64,000 nt of DNA from CAZQHK01 sp964593455. Its GTDB lineage: Bacteria > Muiribacteriota > CAYSPT01. Below are positions 27,058-34,209 of the stretch, one piece after another (the stretch's first letter is position 1; every line of letters starts with the position of its first letter). The stretch is taken from positions 1 through 64,000 of the forward strand of contig CAZQHK010000026.1 of assembly GCA_964593455.1 (NCBI GenBank), written 5' to 3'. Under the pieces are notes generated by a model that worked only from the letters and a program-made list of their open reading frames with translations, did not search any database and had not been told where the DNA came from. A program made the translations under genes and the position numbers.

Positions 27058-29436
27058 TCACCGTTTATCAAGTTTTGCCAGGAGCTCACGGGCTCGAACC
27101 GCAAACTTGTTGTCAGGAGCTAACGTCTCCACTTTCTGGAGGAAAATCCGGGCTTTATCAAACTCTTTCGATAAAAAAGCTATCTGTCCGAGGCAGAAGA
27201 GAGCTTCGAGGTCGTTCGGATTGAGCTCCACTGCCTTCTGATAGACGTCTTGGGCCTGTTCGTACTGGTCCAATCGCATGAGAGAGAGCCCTAACCGGTT
27301 ATAGGCCGCGGCGAAACCGGTATTGAGTAAAACAGCGTTTCTGAAAGCCTCAGCGGCTTCACGAAAATTTTCTTTCATCAAGTAGCATATTCCTATTTGA
27401 TAATGGGCCAGCGGTACCGAGGCGTCTATATCAAGACCTTTAGTGAAGGAAACGATAGCTTCATCATACATCTTCTTCTTCATGAGAACATCACCGAGAT
27501 CAAAATAAGCCAATGAATCTTTGTATCCCCATTGTTCATAGGCAGCTGATAATTTACTGTCGGGAACAGTGATAATCGCTTTCTGAAAAGATTTTATGGC
27601 TTTATCTTCTTCTCCCAGCCGGGTCTGCACTAATCCCAGCGCGTGGAAAGCCATACCGTTATTTGGGTTGAGCGTAACGGCTTTTTCAAAGCATTTGAGC
27701 GCCTCGTCCATCTCTTCATACTGTATGAGGGATGCTCCCAGATTATAGTATGCCCATTCATCAGCTGGATTTTTCATAATACGCTGTTTGAGCTTTTCCA
27801 GTATCTGTTCTCTGCGGGAAGAATCGGATTCGGTGCTGGTATCGGCTTCATTAGAAGATATCTTACTGTTCGTTTGAGGCGCTGATGCAGGCAGTACTTT
27901 TTGAGCCAACGCAATAAGGTCGCGGCAGGTTAGACCCGTTATTTTCCCCTGGAATGTGACCGTGCCTGAAGCGGACTCGAAGAGTCCCTCCGGTTTCGAT
28001 TTCCCGAATTTAAATTGGACCATCCGGATCTGGTTAAGCCGCGACGGTTCAAGCTCGGTAAAAAATTCATCCAGCACTTCTGGCAGTATCCGGTGTCTGA
28101 CTTTAGCGGTGTATCCGGTAATTTCAATGCCGAATTTAGCTCTAAAATAATGTTCATATTTCGGTTTTCTCCAGGTTGGATCTACGGAAACGGCTGCCGC
28201 TTGCTTAAGTTTGATTCCGGCGGATTCTATAATGAGCGGAATAGCCGCCTGGATTTCCGGTTCATCAATGTTCTGCTTGGCTTTGGTCATGAAATGGATT
28301 GATTTTCGATAATTGTCCAGGTTGAAAAGAGCTCTGCCGAGGTTGAAATACAGGAATGAATCCTCACCCTCCGAACCGAGAATGTCATACCAGATATCGA
28401 TAGCTTCATTGATGGCTCCCAGGTTGGCCAGAGTAATTCCAAGGTGATTTCTGGCTTGGATGTTTTCAGGATCTATCTTAACCGCCGCTCGGAACATTTT
28501 TTCCGCTTCTTTGAACCGGTCGAGGTTCAAGTTGGCTTTCCCCATATTGACAAGCAGGAAAGCGTCGATCTCTTCTCCTTTTTCCTGTTTATGAGAAAGG
28601 ACCTTATGCCATTCTTCTAATGCTTCCTCAAAGGTGTCCATACTGGCCAGAGCGATGCCCAGATAGGTTCTGGTCCTGGTCGATTCAGGGTCTATCGTGA
28701 GGCTTTTCCGGTACTCCAGTAAAGCTTTTTCAATCTCGTCCGAATCGAAGTAGATATTTCCAAGATGAAACCGCGTATCGGCGTCATCTGGATTAATTTT
28801 GAGAGCTTTTTTCAGCTGCCACACAGCCTCGTAATACTGTTCCTCCATTGCCAAACTAACGCCCATACCGATGTAGGCTCTGGTCAGAAATGACAAGAAA
28901 CGGTCACGGTGAATATGATTGGGCTCTATTCGCAGAATCTTCTCCATTCCCTTTACTAATATATCAATAGGAATAGCGCCTCTTGATTTTAATGATTCAG
29001 CATCGATTCCATAGATCGGTACCAGTTCGGGCAGGTTGTATTCTTGATGAAACTCAGGAGATAGTTTGACATACATGAGTTCTTCTTCATCGTCATTGGT
29101 GAAAAGATCTTCGTCAGCGCTGGTATTCAGAAATCTCTCGAAAGTGGTGGTCTCCATCAAGTCCTGGCGGTCGGTAAGCGTCAAGAAAAACGGAATCGTC
29201 ACTATGGGACCGAGATACACTCTCAGTATTTCCTGATTGTCATCGCCGATTATCTCTTCTCGCAGAATCCTGGCTAGATATCGTATCTGTCCTTGATTAT
29301 CTATCTCGTGCAGGGCAACGTAAAGGCATAAGGGGAAGAATGTTCTGGCGGAAAGATCTATTTGCTGTTGGCTGATTGCTTGTTCGACTGCCTCTTGGCC
29401 GAGTGACAATACCAGGAGTTCTTTGATGTCGTCCAC
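27058..29436 (-). CDS. Large TPR-repeat protein
   Basis: About 790 residues are dominated by TPRs. A helical N-terminal region (about 1-170) is followed by repeats at about 180-390 (for example ALKINPDDADTRFHLGNIY). A non-TPR alpha/beta domain lies in the middle, near 400-510. A low-complexity linker (SSNEADTSTESDSS) leads to more repeats to the C-terminus. No signal peptide or membrane segment is visible, so it is probably a cytoplasmic scaffold. The TTG at 29466 overlaps the -10 box of its own promoter, so I use the in-frame GTG at 29436 after GGAGAGG. It heads an operon with Mut7-C and the prepilin. Confidence 0.8.
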   Translation of the reverse strand: MDDIKELLVLSLGQEAVEQAISQQQIDLSARTFFPLCLYVALHEIDNQGQIRYLARILREEIIGDDNQEILRVYLGPIVTIPFFLTLTDRQDLMETTTFERFLNTSADEDLFTNDDEEELMYVKLSPEFHQEYNLPELVPIYGIDAESLKSRGAIPIDILVKGMEKILRIEPNHIHRDRFLSFLTRAYIGMGVSLAMEEQYYEAVWQLKKALKINPDDADTRFHLGNIYFDSDEIEKALLEYRKSLTIDPESTRTRTYLGIALASMDTFEEALEEWHKVLSHKQEKGEEIDAFLLVNMGKANLNLDRFKEAEKMFRAAVKIDPENIQARNHLGITLANLGAINEAIDIWYDILGSEGEDSFLYFNLGRALFNLDNYRKSIHFMTKAKQNIDEPEIQAAIPLIIESAGIKLKQAAAVSVDPTWRKPKYEHYFRAKFGIEITGYTAKVRHRILPEVLDEFFTELEPSRLNQIRMVQFKFGKSKPEGLFESASGTVTFQGKITGLTCRDLIALAQKVLPASAPQTNSKISSNEADTSTESDSSRREQILEKLKQRIMKNPADEWAYYNLGASLIQYEEMDEALKCFEKAVTLNPNNGMAFHALGLVQTRLGEEDKAIKSFQKAIITVPDSKLSAAYEQWGYKDSLAYFDLGDVLMKKKMYDEAIVSFTKGLDIDASVPLAHYQIGICYLMKENFREAAEAFRNAVLLNTGFAAAYNRLGLSLMRLDQYEQAQDVYQKAVELNPNDLEALFCLGQIAFLSKEFDKARIFLQKVETLAPDNKFAVRARELLAKLDKR

Positions 29437-29465
29437 GTTGCCACGATCCTCTCCGTCTTTTCCCA

Positions 29466-29494
29466 ATTATAGGCTAGTAAATAGCACAACGCAA
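29466..29494 (-). promoter_or_regulatory. Promoter for the TPR gene
   Basis: On the minus strand TTGCGT (29494-29489) and TATAAT (29471-29466) are 17 bases apart. The predicted start lies near 29459, upstream of the GTG at 29436. It diverges from the promoter at 29530. Confidence 0.65.
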
Positions 29495-29529
29495 GGTTAT
29501 TGCAGTAGCATTGTCAGGTTTTTTTCATG

Positions 29530-29558
29530 TTGACATATAATCTGTAGAGTACTATAAT
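29530..29558 (+). promoter_or_regulatory. Consensus sigma-70 promoter for the gluzincin-like gene
   Basis: TTGACA at 29530-29535 and TATAAT at 29553-29558 are separated by 17 bases, a full consensus match. Confidence 0.85.
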
Positions 29559-29568
29559 TTAAATGTAC

Positions 29569-29620
29569 GGTATAAGATGATAAGTCAATTATAAGGCCTG
29601 CCGCAGGTGGGCTTTATTTA
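29569..29620 (+). promoter_or_regulatory. Leader motif and hairpin (copy B)
   Basis: GGTATAAGAT at 29569 is followed by TTATAAGGCC and a small hairpin (CCTG/CAGG core at 29597-29607, with AAG/CTT outer pairing), then CTTTATTTATT. The only upstream neighbour is divergent, so this cannot be the terminator of a preceding gene. It belongs to the leader of the gene at 29640. Confidence 0.5.
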
Positions 29621-29639
29621 TTAGAGGAGGCGTTTCATT

Positions 29640-30983
29640 GTGAGAAGAAGGCTCGATATCCCTTTGAGGATGCTACTTTTTCTCCCGCTGATCATTATCT
29701 GTTTCTTGTTTCAGTCCGGTCTTTATGCCGCCCGGGCGGACAATGGAATAGTACTCTTGGTCGAGACGGGAGCTACTGAGGACGGTCGGCCGATTTGCCG
29801 AGAAGCATCGCCGGATAATCCCGGCGCCCAAGAGTTGTTAAACTATTTGAAGAGCGATCCCCGCATTCGGAAGGCGGCAGAAACGTACGCCAGAATGCAG
29901 ATAGAGAAGCGAGACCGCCTCCTTGAAGAACTTAGAGCTGCCGGGCTCAGTGAAGAAGAAGTCGCCGTAGTTAAAGACAATACTCCTATTCACCCTTCCT
30001 ATTTCGCCATTGACCGTAATGGACAGGTCAATTCTTCCAGTGTTCGCGGTTTTGAGCTGACTGATGGAAATGGGGGCCAGAAAACCATGGATAACGTATC
30101 GTTGGTTCATGTGGCTGTCAACTCTCCTACGATGCTGTCAAAAAACCTGACGGACCGGTCCCGCTCATTGACCCACGAACTCGGACATTGCATGATGGGC
30201 ACACTCTACGATGGAGAGGAAAACTTTCCTAAATCAAACTATCTTGGTAAACCGCATTGGCGGGGCAAAGTTACCGATCCGGGGCTGGCTTTGATAGAGG
30301 GATGGGCTGAATTCATAGGTCCTTATTTCTCAGGTGATCAAAGTAAGATAATACCCATAGACGCCGGCGATTACTCCTTCAACGAAGATACCGGCAACCT
30401 GAAATCATATGATGAAATGATTGCTACCGAGGGTGTTGTGGCCTCTATTTTCTGGGATATGATGAAATCTGACAGTGGTATTTCCGATCCATGGAAAAAA
30501 ATCGGGCTTGTTTTTCAAAAGCATCGACCGGGCTCCATGGCCGATTTTGAAAGATCTTTCCTAGCAGAATATCCTGATGACGCACGGGTCGTCTTTGAAA
30601 TTATGTGCCGGAACACCTTTATGGCTAACATTTCTTCGGAAGCGGCGGCCAGGTATCGTGATTTCATGGAGGGAAGAATCTCACGGGATGAGTACGTGGC
30701 CTGGCTCAAAGATGTGCGGGAAGAAAGTTGGAACTCATACCAGGAGCAGTTTGCCTCCAGGCGTGCAACAGCGGCCGAAGCTACCTATGAATGGAATTTT
30801 GCCGTGCCCGAAACGGGTGCCGTATATACGGACAGTGCGTCTCCTCCTTCCCAAAACGCGGAAACAAAAACCGGAGGATATGAGCAGTATACCGAATACT
30901 TGAATCGTGCGTTTAAAAAGCGATACAAAGGTGTACAACAGGATAGTACCACCAAGGGAAATGGCAACAGAAAAAATCCTTGA
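29640..30983 (+). CDS. Secreted zinc-metalloprotease-like protein (HExxH, gluzincin-type)
   Basis: GTG 29640 follows GAGGAGG. A signal peptide (MRRRLDIPLRMLLFLPL to near ADN) precedes about 415 residues. The motif LTHELGHCMMG, with His near residue 179, provides HExxH. About 40 residues later LIEGWAEFIG supplies a plausible third zinc ligand Glu, the gluzincin layout. The C-terminus is lysine- and glutamine-rich. I cannot assign it to a named peptidase family. It has its own consensus promoter and a leader motif shared with the genes at 8961 and 31254. Confidence 0.72.
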   Translation: MRRRLDIPLRMLLFLPLIIICFLFQSGLYAARADNGIVLLVETGATEDGRPICREASPDNPGAQELLNYLKSDPRIRKAAETYARMQIEKRDRLLEELRAAGLSEEEVAVVKDNTPIHPSYFAIDRNGQVNSSSVRGFELTDGNGGQKTMDNVSLVHVAVNSPTMLSKNLTDRSRSLTHELGHCMMGTLYDGEENFPKSNYLGKPHWRGKVTDPGLALIEGWAEFIGPYFSGDQSKIIPIDAGDYSFNEDTGNLKSYDEMIATEGVVASIFWDMMKSDSGISDPWKKIGLVFQKHRPGSMADFERSFLAEYPDDARVVFEIMCRNTFMANISSEAAARYRDFMEGRISRDEYVAWLKDVREESWNSYQEQFASRRATAAEATYEWNFAVPETGAVYTDSASPPSQNAETKTGGYEQYTEYLNRAFKKRYKGVQQDSTTKGNGNRKNP

Positions 30984-31008
30984 CATTTGCCGTATACGAT
31001 CATATAAT
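30980..31008 (+). promoter_or_regulatory. Consensus sigma-70 promoter for the glycine-zipper gene
   Basis: TTGACA at 30980-30985 and TATAAT at 31003-31008 are 17 bases apart. The -35 box overlaps the stop codon of the preceding gene. Confidence 0.85.
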
Positions 31009-31053
31009 TGAGGTAGAACAAGAGAAGTGCTCTTTTAAAAGCGAAAAAGTCTG

Positions 31054-31106
31054 GGTATAAGAAATCAGGTTATAAGGCCTTTCGGGTTTTCCGAGAGGTC
31101 TTTTCA
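31054..31106 (+). promoter_or_regulatory. Leader motif and strong hairpin (copy C)
   Basis: GGTATAAGA at 31054 is followed by TTATAAGGCC. The hairpin has 12-base arms (31074-31085 and 31091-31102, with two G-T pairs) around the loop GTTTT, then TTTTC. It sits 150 bases before the start codon of the downstream gene. Read alone it would pass for a terminator of the preceding gene, but the promoter at 30980 lies upstream of it. Confidence 0.55.
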
Positions 31107-31253
31107 TTTGTCCGATAATTAAGAAATTGAATGGAAGGGAGTGGGCCGATAACGGAAACCAAACGAATCAGGTCCCGAAGGAATCAAGTAAGTACGAAGT
31201 TAGGAAACAAAGAAACGTTAAGGAATATATTTCAAGGAAGGAAGTGAGATGAG

Positions 31254-32837
31254 ATGGAAAAGATGTTAAGAAGCAGAACTAATAGAATGATATCTCTTAC
31301 GCTTGCTCTGATGTTTATCAGTACAATACTGCTGGGAGATGTCAGCCAGGTATTGGCTGCCGATCCGCATAACAGTGCGATTTATCCGCCGGCACCGTTT
31401 ATTTATGAGCAGTCGGTAAACCTCAACAAGAACTATCTGGTCCCGAAGGTCAACAATGGTATGGCTACCGTTAAAACCATGCCCAAGACCGTCGTGGGAC
31501 ACGCGAAGAATATGGGAACAACCCTTAAATCGGTCCCCAAGGCCGTGGGTAAGGTTCCTCCGAAGGTTAAAGGTTGGTATCAAAAGACTACCGTGGTTCC
31601 CCGGGCGGAACAGGGAATGACGTATTGGCAGCGGCTTCGCTACCGTATGGGGCAGGGGATCCAGGGTGCGGGCAAAAAAGTGCAGGGTACCGCGGGTAAG
31701 AAGACTGCCACCACCAAGACAACCGCTAAGACAACTGCTAAGACTACCGCTAAGACCATCAACACGGCCACCCGTGCAAACGCTATGAAGCAGCTGGGTA
31801 TCACCAAGGATGCCCGGGGTATTTTCCACCAGAAGGGTCATTCCGGTGCACTTAGCAAAGCATCCGCTACCAGGAAGATCAACGCCTTCGCCCGGAAGAA
31901 TCCGGTCAAGGACACGCTGTCCGCTAAAGCCGGCCGCGGACTGACAAGCGCCAAGGCCAAAGTTGGCAGTGGGATGTCGCAGTTCAGGGCCGATTTGAAA
32001 ACAGGATACGCAACCGGTAAAGTAAACGCCAAAGCGGTTACCAGCCAGACACTCGATTTCCGGTCAAAAGCCGCTTATAAAAACGTCGGCTTGGCCGCTG
32101 CACTAGTCGTGGGTGTGAATACTCTTCGGAACGTTGCCCGCGGCGAGCCTTTGACCTTTAAAAACACCGTGGGCACGGTACTCAGGCGTGAATTTGCCGG
32201 CGCCTATGTCGGCGGCGCCCTTGGTTGCGCAGGCGGCGCCCTGGCGCAGGGTGTGCTCAGCGCGGTTCCGGTAGTCGGCCCCATCGTTGGTGCCTTCATG
32301 CCTGCCCTGGGTGGTATCATGGGTGCCTATATCGGCGGTGACCTGGCCAACCAGACCAGAAGCGGCAAGTTCAGCTTCCGTGACGCTCTGTCCACTATCG
32401 ATCCCGTGGAACTCGGCGGGCAGGTTGTCGGGTCCACTCTCGGTGCTATCATCGGTAGCGCGATCTGCCCCGGTGTCGGCACGGTAATTGGTGGTATGCT
32501 CGGTGCTTTCGTCGGTGGCGGTGTGGCTAACTGGATTGGCAAAAACATCTTCGGCCGCGATAAAAAGGGCCAAAACGCCTGGCTCTTCGCGGACGATGGC
32601 AGCGGAAATAGCCGGAAGAAAAGCCAGAAGAAGGCTAATAAAACCGATATAGACGCTGATAAGATCACGGCTCGTGAGGCTACCAAGGCATACCAGGATT
32701 ATATAGCTTCCTATAATAAACTCACGGACCTGATGTCCCGCGGTAAGGGCGATACACCCGAAGCGCGGCAGGCATACAGTGAATATAAAACTGCTAAGGA
32801 GCTGTATGAGAGCATTGCTCAGTCCGTCAAAAAGTAA
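31254..32837 (+). CDS. Exported basic protein with glycine-zipper hydrophobic core, function unknown
   Basis: A signal peptide (SLTLALMFISTILLGD to VLA-AD) is followed by a strongly basic region of about 240 residues rich in K, T, A and G, including a TTAKTTAKTTAKT repeat. Next are about 150 residues of glycine-zipper hydrophobic segments (AGAYVGGALGCAGGAL, VVGPIVGAFMPALGGIMGAYIGG, GGMLGAFVGGGVANWIG) able to insert in membranes. The end is a charged helical tail. A KGYK-less, toxin-like arrangement of basic region plus membrane-inserting core is possible, but an envelope structural protein is equally plausible. I recognise no family. Composition is unlike its neighbours. A terminator follows. 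Confidence 0.65.
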   Translation: MEKMLRSRTNRMISLTLALMFISTILLGDVSQVLAADPHNSAIYPPAPFIYEQSVNLNKNYLVPKVNNGMATVKTMPKTVVGHAKNMGTTLKSVPKAVGKVPPKVKGWYQKTTVVPRAEQGMTYWQRLRYRMGQGIQGAGKKVQGTAGKKTATTKTTAKTTAKTTAKTINTATRANAMKQLGITKDARGIFHQKGHSGALSKASATRKINAFARKNPVKDTLSAKAGRGLTSAKAKVGSGMSQFRADLKTGYATGKVNAKAVTSQTLDFRSKAAYKNVGLAAALVVGVNTLRNVARGEPLTFKNTVGTVLRREFAGAYVGGALGCAGGALAQGVLSAVPVVGPIVGAFMPALGGIMGAYIGGDLANQTRSGKFSFRDALSTIDPVELGGQVVGSTLGAIIGSAICPGVGTVIGGMLGAFVGGGVANWIGKNIFGRDKKGQNAWLFADDGSGNSRKKSQKKANKTDIDADKITAREATKAYQDYIASYNKLTDLMSRGKGDTPEARQAYSEYKTAKELYESIAQSVKK

Positions 32838-32865
32838 TGCTTGATTAGCAGAAAAATAAAAAATC

Positions 32866-32900
32866 GCAGGAGCGGCCAAGCGGCGGCTCCTGCTTTTTTT
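32866..32900 (+). terminator. Rho-independent terminator after the glycine-zipper gene
   Basis: Arms GCAGGAGC (32866-32873) and GCTCCTGC (32886-32893) are followed by seven T residues. Confidence 0.88.
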
Positions 32901-32914
32901 ATACCCGGAAAATG

Positions 32915-32923
32915 TGCTATAAT
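32915..32923 (+). promoter_or_regulatory. Extended -10 promoter for the sigma factor gene
   Basis: TGCTATAAT is an extended -10 element (TGn plus TATAAT at 32918-32923). The start codon at 32936 is only 12 bases after it, so the leader would be about six bases and no Shine-Dalgarno site fits. Confidence 0.6.
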
Positions 32924-32935
32924 AAGCCGCTAGCC

Positions 32936-33994
32936 ATGGATAAAAAACAAGAACATTGGTCTGATCCTATCGTAAAGCGCCTTTCCGCCAGAGGGCGGAA
33001 AGAAGGATATGTCACGTACGATGACATCTTTGACGAGCTATCGTTAGAAGAAACCGAATCCATAGGTTTTCAGAAAATTATTGCTCGGCTGAAAAAAATC
33101 AAAGTGAAGGTCGTGGAAGAACACCCTCAGGAGAGTGACGATTCCAGGAAGATTCCTCCTGTTGAAGATGCTGAGAACCTGGTTCAAATTTACCTTTCCG
33201 AATTAGGGCGGGTGTCGGTTTCGACACATGAGAAACGAATCGAGTTGGCGAAACGAATAGAAGAAGGTGATGAAAACGCCAAAAATGAAATGGTGGAATC
33301 CAATCTCCTGCTAGTGGTAAATATCGCCAAACGATTTACTAATCGCGGACTTCTCTTTCTTGATCTCATCCAGGAAGGGAATATCGGTTTGATTAAATCT
33401 GTTGGCAAGTTCGACTACAGGATGGGATACAAATTTTCCACCTATGCGGCATGGTGGATTACCCAAGCCATCAGGCGATCCATAGCTAATCAATCCAGGG
33501 TTATCCGTCTCCCCTCTTATATTGGTGAACTGGCTAACAAAATAGCCCGGGCTATCCGGGAACTTAGACAAAGGCTCAACCGTAACCCCTCTCCGGAGGA
33601 GATCGCAGCCGAAACGGGAATAGGATCGGCGCGTGTCGAGGAAATTTTGTCTCATCTGCAAGAAACGATATCACTGGACAAAGAGCTCGGCGATAAGGAC
33701 GAGGGAACGCTAGGAGATGTTCTTATCGATGAGTATGCCGAACTGCCTGAGGAAGTAGTTTTTCGTATCGCCCTGACACAACAGATCCGGAATATACTGT
33801 CCAACCTGTCACCTAAGGAATCCCTGGTACTGAAACTCAGATTCGGACTGGAAGACGGCGTCCCCAAGACGCTCGACGAGATTGGCCGGTCCATGGGGGT
33901 TACCCGAGAGCGGGTGAGGCAGATTCAGAGCCGGGCTTTAAAGAAGCTGAAAAACTTCAAAGACACAATACACCTGCGAGATTTTATAGAGTAG
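32936..33994 (+). CDS. RNA polymerase sigma-70 family factor (group 1/2)
   Basis: The factor directs RNA polymerase to promoters. Region 1.2 (VQIYLSELGRVSVSTHEKRIELAKRIEEGDENAK), region 2 (LVVNIAKRFTNRGLLFLDLIQEGNIGL, then GYKFSTYAAWWITQAIRRSI), region 3 and region 4 (LSPKESLVLKLRFGL, VTRERVRQIQSRALKKLK) are all present. A short acidic domain of about 85 residues precedes region 1.2, resembling a reduced region 1.1. Region 2.4 differs from canonical RpoD (RRSIANQSRVIRLP rather than TRAIADQARTIRIP), so it may be a secondary sigma factor. The ATG at 32936 gives MDKKQEHW; an ATG at 32912 lies upstream of the -10 box. Confidence 0.9.
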   Translation: MDKKQEHWSDPIVKRLSARGRKEGYVTYDDIFDELSLEETESIGFQKIIARLKKIKVKVVEEHPQESDDSRKIPPVEDAENLVQIYLSELGRVSVSTHEKRIELAKRIEEGDENAKNEMVESNLLLVVNIAKRFTNRGLLFLDLIQEGNIGLIKSVGKFDYRMGYKFSTYAAWWITQAIRRSIANQSRVIRLPSYIGELANKIARAIRELRQRLNRNPSPEEIAAETGIGSARVEEILSHLQETISLDKELGDKDEGTLGDVLIDEYAELPEEVVFRIALTQQIRNILSNLSPKESLVLKLRFGLEDGVPKTLDEIGRSMGVTRERVRQIQSRALKKLKNFKDTIHLRDFIE

Positions 33995-34043
33995 GTAAAC
34001 CCGGAAGCCGTTTTTGTCGACATAATAGTGGGAGGTGAACAAT

Positions 34044-34181
34044 GTGTACTGCCCCTGTTGTGGTCACAAGAACGGAATAAAAATCAAATTCTGCTTGAAC
34101 TGCGGTTACTATCTCACCGAAAAACTATTCTATGATTTCTCCACCATGAAGAACGAAACGTATCGTGCCCGGCGCTGGTAA
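34044..34181 (+). CDS. Small zinc-ribbon protein, 45 residues
   Basis: GGAGGTGA at 34031-34038 precedes the GTG at 34044 by five bases. The frame encodes (M)YCPCCGHKNGIKIKFCLN, then CGYYLTEKLFYDF and ends RARRW. Two CxxC pairs (CPCC and CLNC) with a 13-residue spacing make a zinc ribbon. An overlapping ATG at 34042 runs in another frame and stops after 12 codons. It follows the sigma factor by 50 bases. Similar ribbons occur in the kinase operon further on, but no function can be named. Confidence 0.6.
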   Translation: MYCPCCGHKNGIKIKFCLNCGYYLTEKLFYDFSTMKNETYRARRW

Positions 34182-34209
34182 CGGCTGGCGGGCCCTTCGT
34201 ACCGGTTTA

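Noticed and set aside
31074..31102. The 12-base hairpin as a plain terminator of the gene ending at 30983
   Set aside because: It lies downstream of the promoter at 30980-31008 and shares its upstream motif with the hairpin at 29593, which has no gene to terminate. A dual role is not excluded.
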